A stretch of 64,000 nt of DNA from Micromonospora sp. KC213 (GCF_004348325.1 NZ_SMKF01000005.1:30905-94904), one strand, 5' to 3'. Numbered from the stretch's first letter, positions 17,025-25,271 are shown. Notes: a model not told the origin generated them from the sequence alone. Program-made: numbers and translations.

Positions 17025-17767
17025 GTGGCGTGCGCACCGGGACCGCGCTGGCCGAGCCAGTCACACCGTCGAGGCCGACCGGCGTGCCGGGCATCGACGT
17101 ACCCGACGCCCGCGGTCGCACCGGCCTGGACCAGGCCGGTCGCCACCTCACCGGAAACCCCGGCGTCGTCATCCGCGACGTCCAGCTGCTCGCCAGCGGC
17201 TGGTACGTGCTGCGACGCACCACGTTCGACTACCGGCATACCGACGGCACCTGGAGCCGGCAACAACGCGAGACCTACGACCGGGGCAACGGCGCGACCA
17301 TCCTGCTGTACGACGTCGATCGCGGCACGGTGCTGATCACCCGCCAGTTCCGCTACCCGGTGTACGTCAACGGCCACCCCGACGGGATGATGCTGGAGAC
17401 GGCGGCCGGGCTCCTCGACGACGACGCCCCCGACGCGGCGATCCGCCGGGAGGCAGCCGAGGAGCTGGGCGTCACGGTCGGCGAGCTGGAGCACGTGTTC
17501 GATGTCTACACCAGCCCCGGCTCGGTGACCGAACGGCTGCACTGCTACGCCGCCGCGTACACGCCCGCGACGCGTACCGGGGCCGGCGGCGGGGTGGCCG
17601 ACGAGGGTGAGGACATCATCGTGGTCGAGCTGCCGTTCGCGGAGGCGCTCGACATGACGCACGACGGACGCATCACCGACGCGAAGACCATCATGCTGCT
17701 GCAATGGGCAGCACTGCGCGGTCCGTTCCGCGCCGGACAGTCACTGTATCGACAGGCGGCGTGTTGA
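17021..17767 (+). CDS. NUDIX hydrolase (NudK-like)
   Basis: A 248-residue pyrophosphatase. The NUDIX helix lies at ~130-151: GLLDDDAPDAAIRREAAEELGV with the core REAAEELG (143-150) intact. Its spacing matches GDP-mannose pyrophosphatase (NudK), but the family Glu in the first half of the box is Ala137. The upstream ITRQFRYPVYVNG is also NudK-like. The N-terminal ~45 residues are an extra, poorly structured segment. The substrate is probably a nucleotide-sugar or ADP-ribose type compound. It is translationally coupled to the deoxyribosyltransferase-like gene and divergent from DeoR. Confidence 0.85.
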   Translation: MSGVRTGTALAEPVTPSRPTGVPGIDVPDARGRTGLDQAGRHLTGNPGVVIRDVQLLASGWYVLRRTTFDYRHTDGTWSRQQRETYDRGNGATILLYDVDRGTVLITRQFRYPVYVNGHPDGMMLETAAGLLDDDAPDAAIRREAAEELGVTVGELEHVFDVYTSPGSVTERLHCYAAAYTPATRTGAGGGVADEGEDIIVVELPFAEALDMTHDGRITDAKTIMLLQWAALRGPFRAGQSLYRQAAC

Positions 17768-17982
17768 GGTGGCCTGAAACTGGTCATCGACGATGGCTGC
17801 GCCGATGCGGGCGAGTCTGGCCAGCGAGTCGCGGGAGACGCCCTCGATGACGCGGAGCCAGCGCGGCCGACGCCCCGCAGGGGTCAAGGTGAGCGAGGCC
17901 GGCAGCAGCGCGGTAGGCACGCCGAGCCCAGCCGAACGCATCGGTGACCTCCGGCTCGCCACCGCAGGCACTGCCTGCGGCA

Positions 17983-18750
17983 TCAGGGGGCGGCCGCCCG
18001 AGGGTTCCGGCGCGCCGGCGTTTCAGACTTCTCGAACCCACGAGAAACGAGCATCGGGTGCAGCAGCCGGGACAGCTCCGCCACGTCCGCCACCGGCCGG
18101 GGGAAGGCCAGCCGGGCCCGCCGGCGGTCGCCCGGGCCGCCGTACGCCACCACCAGGCCGTGTCGGTCCAGGCGCACCACGCGCGGCTCGCCGCCGGTCA
18201 GGTCGAGCCGCCGGCGCAGGTATCCGGCCACCTCGGGGCCGTGGTGGTCGGCGAGGTCGGCCAGCAGCGCGGCCTCGACCGGGTGCAGCGGGTCCGGTGC
18301 GGCGGCGGCGTACTCCGCCGGGTCGATGCGGTGCACGCCGGCGCTCTCCAGCCGGGCCTCGACCACCTCGAAGCGGTGCAGCCGGAACCGGGCGCCGACG
18401 TCGAACAGGTCGCCGGTGGGGTCGACGGCGGCGAAGTCCGCCGCGGCGGCGCGGGTCTCGGCACCGGTCAGCGGCGCCGCCCAGCCGGACACCCAGGCCC
18501 GGCCGAGCGACGGCGCGCCCGCGGCCGGGGGCAGGTCCAGCACGTCCAGCACCACGGCCACGTCGTCGCCCGGGTGGGGGGCCAGTTCGGCGGCGAGGTC
18601 GCTGACCACCGGCACGAGCATCAGCACCCGGCCGTCGGGGTCCGTGGCGTGCCGGACGTGGAACGGCCCGGGGCGGTGGGCGAGGTGCACCAGGCCGGGA
18701 AGCCGGCCCGCGACCAGGGTGCGAACGATCTCTGCGGGGCTCGGTCCCAT
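17983..18750 (-). CDS. DUF2470-domain protein, iron box in promoter
   Basis: A 255-residue protein with a split-barrel-like first half (FHVRHATDPDGRVLMLVP...) and a DUF2470-type C-terminal part (PVEAALLADLADHHGPEVAGYLRRR), a domain pairing found in HugZ-like haem-binding or haem-degrading proteins. I infer a haem or iron role mainly from this domain and from the IdeR-type box 15 bases upstream. ATG 18750 follows GGAGGTG. The end is low complexity (ARRNPRAAAP). It is divergent from rpsD. A plain flavin-binding split-barrel protein is an alternative. Confidence 0.75.
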   Translation of the reverse strand: MGPSPAEIVRTLVAGRLPGLVHLAHRPGPFHVRHATDPDGRVLMLVPVVSDLAAELAPHPGDDVAVVLDVLDLPPAAGAPSLGRAWVSGWAAPLTGAETRAAAADFAAVDPTGDLFDVGARFRLHRFEVVEARLESAGVHRIDPAEYAAAAPDPLHPVEAALLADLADHHGPEVAGYLRRRLDLTGGEPRVVRLDRHGLVVAYGGPGDRRRARLAFPRPVADVAELSRLLHPMLVSRGFEKSETPARRNPRAAAP

Positions 18751-18764
18751 CGGACACCTCCAAC

Positions 18765-18783
18765 ATAGGTTAGGCTTACCTAA
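18765..18783. promoter_or_regulatory. IdeR/DtxR-type iron box
   Basis: ATAGGTTAGGCTTACCTAA matches the 19-bp consensus TTAGGTTAGSCTAACCTAA at 17 positions. It lies 15 bases before the DUF2470 start and 37 bases before rpsD. For rpsD, TTAGGC (18771-18776) and TAGAGC (18793-18798) form a -35/-10 pair with 16-base spacing, so the box overlaps the -35 element and could repress both directions when iron is plentiful. Confidence 0.8.
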
Positions 18784-18819
18784 CTCGCACCCTAGAGCAC
18801 CCGAGCGGAGACGTCCACC

Positions 18820-19431
18820 GTGAACCACCCCCGACCCAAGGCCCGGCTCTCCCGGGCCCTCGGCATCCCGCTGACCCGCAAGTGCGTCCGCTACGTCGAG
18901 CGCCGCCCCTACCCGCCGGGCGTACACGGCCGCGCCCGCCGCCGCACCTCCGACTACCAGGTGCGGCTGTTGGAGAAGCAGCGGCTGCGGCACCAGTACA
19001 ACGTCAGCGAGGTCCAGCTCCGCCGGGCCTTCGACGAGGCCGCGCGGGCCGCCGGCAAGACCGGCGAGACCCTCGTCGTGCTCCTGGAACGCCGGCTCGA
19101 CGCCGTCGTGCACCGGGCCGGGCTGGCCCGCAGCGTCTACCAGGCCCGACAGCTCGTCGCGCACGGACACTTCACCGTCGACGGACGGAAGGTCGACCGC
19201 CCCTCGTACCGGCTGCGGCCGGGCCAGGTGGTGGCCGTCCGGCAACGCAGCCGCGAGCGGCTGCCGTTCCAGCTCGCCGCCGCCGGGGCCAACGCCACCG
19301 ACGGGCCCGGGCAGCCGTACCTGTCGGTCGACCTGGCCGGTCTGCGGGTCACCCTGCTGCGCGAGCCGACCCGGCACGAGGTGCCGGTGATCTGCGACGA
19401 GCAACTCGTGGTCGAGTACTACTCGCGGTGA
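18820..19431 (+). CDS. rpsD: 30S ribosomal protein S4, stand-alone copy
   Basis: A 203-residue S4 protein that nucleates 16S rRNA assembly. RRPYPPGVHGRARRR (near 28-42) is the S4 N-terminal signature, and residues ~92-155 are the S4 RNA-binding domain (RRLDAVVHRAGLARS, FTVDGRKVDRPSY). The first 40 residues have a single Cys (22), so this is the zinc-free form. It is not in the usual rpsM-rpsK-rpsD-rpoA context, which suggests a second, conditionally used copy. The iron box in its promoter region supports metal-dependent expression. The GTG start follows CGGAGACG. A hairpin terminates it against the ABC exporter. Confidence 0.9.
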   Translation: MNHPRPKARLSRALGIPLTRKCVRYVERRPYPPGVHGRARRRTSDYQVRLLEKQRLRHQYNVSEVQLRRAFDEAARAAGKTGETLVVLLERRLDAVVHRAGLARSVYQARQLVAHGHFTVDGRKVDRPSYRLRPGQVVAVRQRSRERLPFQLAAAGANATDGPGQPYLSVDLAGLRVTLLREPTRHEVPVICDEQLVVEYYSR

Positions 19432-19441
19432 GCGCCGCCGC

Positions 19442-19487
19442 CCGCCCGGCCGGTGGATCGCCCGGACCGCGGCCGGGTGCCGGGCGG
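19442..19487. terminator. Bidirectional hairpin between rpsD and ABC exporter
   Basis: CCGCCCGGC (19442-19450) pairs perfectly with GCCGGGCGG (19479-19487). The loop is GC-rich and can pair further. It fills the gap between the two convergent genes. Confidence 0.5.
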
Positions 19488-19492
19488 TCGGG

Positions 19493-21271
19493 CTAGCGGG
19501 TCTGCTCCAGCCAGGAGGCGTAGAGCAGGCCGTAGATCGACTCCGGGTCGCGGACCAGCTCGTCGTGCGGCCCGCGCTGCACGACCCGGCCCCGGTCCAC
19601 CACGATCACCTCGTCGGCGGCCTGGGCGGTGGAGAGCCGGTGCGCGATGGCCAGCGTCGTCCGGCCCCGGGTGACGGCGTCGAGGGTGCGTTGCAGGCGT
19701 ACCTCGGTGGCCGGGTCCACCGCGCTGGTCGCCTCGTCCAGCACCAGCAGGTCCGGGTCGGCCACGTACGCCCGCGCCAGCGCGACCAGTTGCCGCTCCC
19801 CCACGCTCAGCGCCTCGCCCCGCTCCCCGACCGGGGTGTCCAGGCCCGACGGCAGTCCGTCGAGCCAGTCCACCAGCCCCAGCTCGGTGAAGGCGACGGT
19901 GAGCTCGTCGTCGGTGAGCTCCGGGCGGGCGAACCGTACGTTCTCCCCCACGGTGGCGTCGAAGAGGAAGCCGTCCTGCGGCACCATCACCACCCGGGAG
20001 CGCAGCGAGTCGAACCGCACCCGGTGCAGCGGCACGCCGGAGAGCAGCACCTCACCGGCGGTCGGATCCATCAGCCGGGTCAGCAGTTTGGCGAAGGTGG
20101 TCTTGCCGCTGCCGGTCTCACCGACCACCGCGACCCGGCTCTTGGCCGCGATGTCCAGGGTGACGTCGTGCAGCACCGGCGGCCCGCCCGGATAGGCGAA
20201 GGTCACCCCGGCGAAGCGGATGTCCAGCGGGCCGGGCGGCAGCTCCCGCCCCTGCGCGCCCGGGTCGGCCACGTCGGGGGCGACGTCGAGCACGTCGAGC
20301 ACCCGCCGCCAGCCGGCGACCGCGTTCTGCGCCTCGTTGAGCACCTCGGTGGCGATCTGCACCGGCTGGATGAAGAGCGTGACCAGGAACAGGAAGGCGG
20401 TGAGCTGGCCGATGGACAGGGTGCGGTCGGCACCCAGGGTGACGCCGACGACCACCACGCCGGCCAGCGCCAGTCCGGCTGCCAGCTCCCCCACCGAACT
20501 GCCCATGATGCTGATCCGGATGGCCCGCTGCTGGGCCTTCTGCTGCCCCTCGATCGCGCTGTCCAGCCGCTGGGCGGTGCGCCCGGCGATGCCGTACGCC
20601 CGGATCACCGGCGCCCCGACGACGCTCTCGCCGATGGCGCCGAGCAGGGCGCCCGTCCGCTGCCGCACCACCCCGTAGGCCGCGGCGAGGCGCTGCTGGA
20701 GAATCCGGATGAGCAGCACCGCCGGCGCGAACGCGCCGAGCACCACCAGGGTCAACTGCCAGGAGTACGCCAGCATCACCGCCGTGGTGACCACGAGCTG
20801 ACCGAGGTTGACGAGCAGGATCACGCCGCCCCACTGGAGGAACTGGGTGATCTGGTCGACGTCGCTGGTGACCCGGGAGACCAGCGACCCGCGCCGCTCC
20901 GACTGCTGGTGCAGCATCGACAGGTCGTGCACGTGCCGGAACGCCCGGGTACGGACGTTGGCCAGGGCGGTCTCGCTGACCGTGAACAGCCGGCGCATCA
21001 TCAGGTAGCCGCAGGCGGTGGTCACCACCAGCACGGCGGCGGTGACCGCGACCACCGTCCAGACCACGCCCAGGTCGAGCCCGCCGACGATGCCGTCGTC
21101 GATGCCGCGCTGCACCGCCACCGGCACCGCCACCCGCCCGACCATGTAGACCAGGGCCAGCACCAGCGTGCCGGCCAGCCCGGTCCGCAGCTCCGGGGAG
21201 AGCGCGAGACCCCGGCGCAGCGTCCGCCAGGTCGACTCGCTCTGCTGCACTGGTTCCGCCGCCGCGCTCAC
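19493..21271 (-). CDS. ABC exporter subunit with the complete ATPase site residues
   Basis: A ~593-residue half-transporter: six membrane helices (~30-320) and a nucleotide-binding domain (~355-590). Walker A GETGSGKTT, Walker B LLVLDEATSAVD with catalytic Glu, and AIAHRLST with the switch His are intact, but the signature is LSVGERQ instead of LSGGQ. With the upstream gene this forms a heterodimer in which one ATP site is degenerate. GTG 21271 (VSAAAEPV) begins the gene-specific sequence; in-frame GTGs at 21331 and 21391 add 20 or 40 residues (VSARSEPVLRAPQSR) from the tandem repeat. The substrate is unknown. Confidence 0.92.
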   Translation of the reverse strand: MSAAAEPVQQSESTWRTLRRGLALSPELRTGLAGTLVLALVYMVGRVAVPVAVQRGIDDGIVGGLDLGVVWTVVAVTAAVLVVTTACGYLMMRRLFTVSETALANVRTRAFRHVHDLSMLHQQSERRGSLVSRVTSDVDQITQFLQWGGVILLVNLGQLVVTTAVMLAYSWQLTLVVLGAFAPAVLLIRILQQRLAAAYGVVRQRTGALLGAIGESVVGAPVIRAYGIAGRTAQRLDSAIEGQQKAQQRAIRISIMGSSVGELAAGLALAGVVVVGVTLGADRTLSIGQLTAFLFLVTLFIQPVQIATEVLNEAQNAVAGWRRVLDVLDVAPDVADPGAQGRELPPGPLDIRFAGVTFAYPGGPPVLHDVTLDIAAKSRVAVVGETGSGKTTFAKLLTRLMDPTAGEVLLSGVPLHRVRFDSLRSRVVMVPQDGFLFDATVGENVRFARPELTDDELTVAFTELGLVDWLDGLPSGLDTPVGERGEALSVGERQLVALARAYVADPDLLVLDEATSAVDPATEVRLQRTLDAVTRGRTTLAIAHRLSTAQAADEVIVVDRGRVVQRGPHDELVRDPESIYGLLYASWLEQTR

Positions 21272-21450
21272 CGGTCCACCTGACGTTCGCGACTGCGGGG
21301 CTCGCAACACCGGCTCACTCCTCGCGCTCACCGAACCACCTGACGTTCGCGACTGCGGGGCTCGCAACACCGGCTCACTCCTCGCGCTCACCGAACCACC
21401 TGACGTTCGCGACTGCGGGGCTCGCAACCCGGCTCACTCCTCGCGCTCAC
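21272..21450 (-). repeat. Three tandem ~60-bp RBS/GTG modules between exporter genes
   Basis: Copies lie at 21450-21392 (59 bases), 21391-21332 and 21331-21272, reading leftward. Each has the segments GTGAGCGCGAGGAGTGAGCC and GCGAGCCCCGCAGTCGCGAA plus an AGGTGG ribosome binding site before the next GTG. The first copy has lost one base, which changes its frame. The 18 bases ggtggaccggtgagcgcg occur at both outer edges of the array, as if the junction had been duplicated. The family also occurs at 13621-13740 and 37352-37405. Confidence 0.9.
21388..21450 (-). other. Possible 20-codon coupling minigene
   Basis: GTG 21450 overlaps the stop of the upstream exporter gene. Because the first repeat copy lacks one base, this frame encodes VSARSEPGCEPRSRERQVVR and ends in a TGA that overlaps GTG 21391, the next start. 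Translation could thus pass from one exporter gene to the other through a short peptide. Whether it is translated is unknown. Confidence 0.4.
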
Positions 21451-23321
21451 CGGTCCACCTCGATTTCCAGTCCGGAGGTCAACGGGCTGACCTCGGCGTA
21501 CCCGCGTTGCTGCTCACGTTCCTGCTCGGCCTGCTCGTACGCGGTGACCAGGTCGGCGTATCCGGGGACGGCGGCCAACAACTCGCTGTGCGTACCCCGG
21601 GCCCGCACCCGCCCCTGCTCCAGGTAGATCACCTCGTCGGCGAGCGCGATGGTGGCCCGGCGGTAGGCGACGACCAGGATCGACGCGGCGGCCCGGCCGT
21701 CGGTCGGGGCGCGCAACCCGGCCAGGATGGCCGCCTCCACCCGCGGGTCGACCGCGCTCGTCGCGTCGTCGAGCACCAGCAGCCGGGGCCGCCCGGCCAA
21801 CGCCCGGGCCAGGGTGAGCCGTTGCCGCTGCCCGCCGGAGAGCGAGGTGCCCCGCTCGCCGACCATGGTGTCCAGTCCTTCGGGCAGCGCGGCGACGAAG
21901 CCGTCGGCCTCGGCCAGCCGCAGCGCCGCCCACACGTCGTCGTCGTCGATGCCCGGGCGGTCGAGGGAGATGTTGGCCCGGACCGTGTCGTCGAAGACGA
22001 ACGGCACCTGGGCGACCAGGGCGACGTTCGAGGCGAGGGCGTCGGCACGTAGCTCGCGCACGTCGACACCGTCCAGGGTGACCCGGCCGGCGCGCGGGTC
22101 GACCAGGCGTACCGCCAGCGCGGTCACGGTCGACTTGCCGGCTCCGGTCGGGCCGACCAGGGCGACGGTCTTCCCGGCCGGGACGCTGAAGGAGACCTCG
22201 CCGAGCACCTCGGCGCCGGGCAGGTGCGCCTCGGCCGGCTCGTAGCGGAAGTGCACGTCGTGGAAGGCGAGCGTGGCCGGCGTGGGATTCGCCGGGTCGA
22301 GGTGGCGGTCGCCGTACGGCATCTTGCCGGTGGCGTCCAGCACCCGGCGGACCCGGTCCCAGCCGGCGACGCTGCGCGGCAGCTCGGCCAGCACCCAGCC
22401 GATGGCGCGCACCGGGAAGGCCAGCACGGTGAAGAGGAAGGCGACGCTGACCAGTTCGGTGACGCTGATCGCGCCGGAGCGCAGCCGGAAGGCCCCGACC
22501 ACCAGCACGGCCAGGGTGCCGAGACCGGGCAGGGTCTCCAACATCGGGTCGAAGACGCCCCGCAGCCGGCCGACGGAGATCAGTGCGTCCCGCAGTTCCC
22601 CGACCCGGACGGCGAACCGGGCGGTCTCGTGGGCCTCCCGGCCCATCGTCTTGACCACCAGGGCGCCGTCGAAGCTCTCGTGGGCGATGCCGCTCACCTC
22701 GGCGCGCAGCCGCTGCGCGTGGGCCTGCCGGGGGGCCATCCGTCGGGAGTAGACCACGTTGAGCGCGAAGAGCGCCGGGAAGACGGTCAGGCCGACCAGC
22801 GCGAGCGCCCAGTCGGTGACGAAGAGTGAGACGATCGCGCCGACCAGCATCACCAGGGTGCCCACCGCGAAGGGCAGCGGGGCGATCGGATGCCAGATGG
22901 CCTCCACGTCCGAGTTGGCGTTGGACAGCAGCGTGCCGGTGGCGTTGCGCTGGTGCCAGGCCAGCGGCAGTTCGAGGTAGCGGCGGGTGACCCGGCGGCG
23001 GTAGGCGGCCTGGAGGCGGTACTGCATGTAGCCGGCACCGAGGCGACGGCCGACGATGCCCACCACCCGCAGCACGCTGATGCCGAACAGCGCCGCCGCG
23101 CCCAGGGCCAGCGCGGCGACCGGGACGGACCCGCGGTCGATCGCCGGGACCACCACCTCGCCGACCACCGCGCCCACCACGTACGCGCTGGCGACTATCA
23201 GGAGGCTGAACAGCACACTTCCCGCCACCGCCACCGCGAAGATGCGTGGTTGTTCCCGGATCGCCCGACCGAGGACCGACAGGCCCCGAACGATGACGTC
23301 CCGACTCGTTCCGCTCGCCAC
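21447..23321 (-). CDS. ABC exporter subunit with degenerate ATPase site
   Basis: A 624-residue half-transporter with six membrane helices and a C-terminal nucleotide-binding domain. Walker A GPTGAGKST and signature LSGGQRQRLTLA are canonical, but Walker B reads LLVLDDATSAVD (Asp for the catalytic Glu) and the switch His is Tyr in VVAYRRAT. This is the pattern of the non-hydrolysing half of heterodimeric exporters such as TM287/288 or BmrCD. GTG 23321 is preferred because GGGGGAGAGC precedes it directly; the frame runs open to 23393. The stop overlaps the first GTG of the repeat array leading to the partner gene. Confidence 0.93.
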   Translation of the reverse strand: MASGTSRDVIVRGLSVLGRAIREQPRIFAVAVAGSVLFSLLIVASAYVVGAVVGEVVVPAIDRGSVPVAALALGAAALFGISVLRVVGIVGRRLGAGYMQYRLQAAYRRRVTRRYLELPLAWHQRNATGTLLSNANSDVEAIWHPIAPLPFAVGTLVMLVGAIVSLFVTDWALALVGLTVFPALFALNVVYSRRMAPRQAHAQRLRAEVSGIAHESFDGALVVKTMGREAHETARFAVRVGELRDALISVGRLRGVFDPMLETLPGLGTLAVLVVGAFRLRSGAISVTELVSVAFLFTVLAFPVRAIGWVLAELPRSVAGWDRVRRVLDATGKMPYGDRHLDPANPTPATLAFHDVHFRYEPAEAHLPGAEVLGEVSFSVPAGKTVALVGPTGAGKSTVTALAVRLVDPRAGRVTLDGVDVRELRADALASNVALVAQVPFVFDDTVRANISLDRPGIDDDDVWAALRLAEADGFVAALPEGLDTMVGERGTSLSGGQRQRLTLARALAGRPRLLVLDDATSAVDPRVEAAILAGLRAPTDGRAAASILVVAYRRATIALADEVIYLEQGRVRARGTHSELLAAVPGYADLVTAYEQAEQEREQQRGYAEVSPLTSGLEIEVDR

Positions 23322-23473
23322 GCTCTCCCCCGCCGTAAGCCGTCTTTGGATCCCTTCATCCTTACCGTTCGAAGCCAGCCCCGCCGACCGCAAGCGCTAT
23401 GTCCGACATCACGTGTTGTGCCACAGCCCCGGCCGACGGTCCGCCCCGCCGCGCCGGCGGCTGCCCGCGGGCC

Positions 23474-23479
23474 TACCAT
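23474..23479 (+). promoter_or_regulatory. -10 box (TACCAT) for a leaderless mRNA
   Basis: TACCAT ends seven bases before ATG 23487, and no Shine-Dalgarno sequence is present. Confidence 0.45.
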
Positions 23480-23486
23480 CTCTGTC

Positions 23487-24116
23487 ATGCCGCGGTACGC
23501 CCGATCGGAGCGCGAGGCGCTCGCCGACCTCATGCTGGAGCGGGGCCCCGAGGCGCCGACGGTCAACGAGGGGTGGACGACCCGGGACCTCGCCGCGCAC
23601 CTGGTGCTGCGCGAACGCAGGTTGGACGCCGCCGGCGGCATCCTGCTGCCGCCGTTGCGCGGGTACGCCGAGCGGGTACGCCTGCGGATCGCCGCCCGTC
23701 CCTGGGCGGAACTGGTCGGGCAGGTCCGCCGGCCGCCGCTGTGGAGCCCGCTGAGCAACCCGGTCACCGACGAGCTGGCGAACACCCTGGAGTTCTTCAT
23801 CCACCACGAGGACGTCCGCCGGGCGCAGTCGGGATGGCAGCCCCGCGATCTGCCCAGCGGCCTGCAGACCCAGCTGTGGCAGCGGGTCTGGCTGGTGGCC
23901 CGCGCAGCGCTGCGCCGGTTCCCGGCGGACCTGCTGGTGCAGGCGCCCGGGCACGGGGAGGTCGGCGTGGGCCGGGGCGGCGACCGGCTGCGTCTGGTGG
24001 GCAGCCCCGGCGAACTGGCGTTGTTCCTCTCCGGGCGGCAGCGGGTGGCCCGGGTCCAGGTCGACGGCCCGCCGGCCGGCGTCGAGCGACTCCGTACCGC
24101 CCGGCTCGGCCTCTGA
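23487..24116 (+). CDS. TIGR03085-family DinB-like metal-binding protein
   Basis: A 209-residue protein. The N-terminal ~150 residues look like the DinB/maleylpyruvate isomerase four-helix bundle, with the TIGR03085 pattern ARSEREALADLMLERGPEAP and NEGWTTRDLAAHLVLRERR. Candidate metal ligands are His41 in DLAAHLVL and the His pair in EFFIHHEDVRR. Relatives use mycothiol or a divalent metal; the reaction here is unknown. The last ~60 residues form an SCP2-like segment (GELALFLSGRQ). It stands alone, divergent from the ABC exporter, and appears to be expressed as a leaderless message. Confidence 0.87.
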   Translation: MPRYARSEREALADLMLERGPEAPTVNEGWTTRDLAAHLVLRERRLDAAGGILLPPLRGYAERVRLRIAARPWAELVGQVRRPPLWSPLSNPVTDELANTLEFFIHHEDVRRAQSGWQPRDLPSGLQTQLWQRVWLVARAALRRFPADLLVQAPGHGEVGVGRGGDRLRLVGSPGELALFLSGRQRVARVQVDGPPAGVERLRTARLGL

Positions 24117-24212
24117 TTCCCAGGCCGGCCCGCCCGGGAGTCCCGCTCGCCCCGACGGGGCGGCCCCGCCCGCCGGGGGCCGGGACGGGGAACCCAGCCA
24201 CCGCGATGTGCA

Positions 24213-24251
24213 CAATCGGTCATTGTCAATACGCTGGCCGTCCGTACACAC
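24213..24251 (+). promoter_or_regulatory. Candidate terpene synthase promoter with operator
   Basis: TTGTCA (24224-24229) and TACACA (24246-24251) form a -35/-10 pair with 16-base spacing. ACAAT (24213-24217) and ATTGT (24223-24227) are inverted repeats overlapping the -35 box, a plausible repressor site. The gene starts ~75 bases downstream. Confidence 0.4.
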
Positions 24252-24326
24252 TGGATTCTCGCCGTCGCATTTCCCGTACCCTTCTGCGCACCGGCCCGGA
24301 CCGGTCGGTGCGGACAGGGGGCCATC

Positions 24327-25271
24327 ATGCGCAGCACCGCCGTGTCGGCACTGCACGAGCCGCCCTTCGCCACGGCCCGACATCCGGGCACCGACGAGGT
24401 GGCGGCGCAGAGCCTGCACTGGGCCGGACGCCTCGAACTGGTCGACTGCGGGCCCCGGCAGCGCCGGCTGGGGCGGGCCGCCGCGGCGGAGTTGGCCGGC
24501 CGCACCTGCCCGGCCGCCCCGCTCGACCGACTCCGGCTGCTCACCGACCTGATCACCTGGCTGTTCGTGATGGACGACGCCTGCGACGAGGACGGCCTCG
24601 GGGCGGAGGCAATCCGGCTGGCTCCGACCGTCGCCGCCCTGCTGGACGTGCTCGACCGGCTCGGCGCGCCGCACGGGCAGGCACCGGGGGACGCCGGCCC
24701 ACTCGGGCTGGCGCTGGCCGACATCTGCCGGCGGGTCCGGGACCAGCACCGGCCGGCTTTGCTGCTGCGACTGATCAGCCAACTGCGGGAATACCTGCTC
24801 TCCCTACTCTGGGAGGCGGCGAACCGGGAACGCCGGCGGGTGCCGGGGCTGGCGGAATACGTGCAGATGCGGCGGCACACCGGTGGCGCCCGGCCGAGCC
24901 TGACCCTGACCGACCTGGCGTACGACGGGCAGCCGACGGCGCGGCGGCGCAGCGCCCCGGAGGTGCTCGCCCTGGACGACCTCGCCGCCGACCTGGTCTG
25001 CTGGTGCAACGACCTGTTCTCGCACCACAAGGAGCGGCAGGCGGAGTCCGACGCGCAGAATCTGGTCACCGTGATCGCGGCGCAGGCCGGGCTGGACGCG
25101 GACAGCGCCTTCCGGGTCGCGGCGGACCGGTTCAACCAGGGGTTGGCCCGGTACCTGGCCCGGGACAGCGTGCTGGCCGCCGATCCGGCGCTGGCGTCCT
25201 TCCTCGCCGCCCGGCGAGCCTGGATCCGGGCGACGTACGACTGGTCGCTGCGGGCGGACCGATATGCATGA
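24327..25271 (+). CDS. Class I terpene synthase
   Basis: A 314-residue terpene cyclase that ionises a prenyl diphosphate with three Mg ions. The acid-rich metal motif DDACDE lies at 83-88, the NSE motif NDLFSHHKE at 228-236, the pyrophosphate-sensing Arg in YVQMRRHTGG at ~182, and the C-terminal Arg-Tyr pair at 312-313. All residues needed for activity are present. Length fits bacterial mono- or sesquiterpene cyclases; the product cannot be predicted. ATG 24327 follows an AGGGGG tract. It is not clustered with prenyltransferases or P450s. Confidence 0.9.
   Translation: MRSTAVSALHEPPFATARHPGTDEVAAQSLHWAGRLELVDCGPRQRRLGRAAAAELAGRTCPAAPLDRLRLLTDLITWLFVMDDACDEDGLGAEAIRLAPTVAALLDVLDRLGAPHGQAPGDAGPLGLALADICRRVRDQHRPALLLRLISQLREYLLSLLWEAANRERRRVPGLAEYVQMRRHTGGARPSLTLTDLAYDGQPTARRRSAPEVLALDDLAADLVCWCNDLFSHHKERQAESDAQNLVTVIAAQAGLDADSAFRVAADRFNQGLARYLARDSVLAADPALASFLAARRAWIRATYDWSLRADRYA

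Noticed and set aside
17768..17982. An 80-codon frame on the minus strand resembling a short, possibly transposase-derived peptide (RWLRVIEGVSRDSLARLARIG)
   Set aside because: No start signal, no conserved motif and no inverted repeats or partner fragments were seen; it remains an unexplained intergenic stretch.
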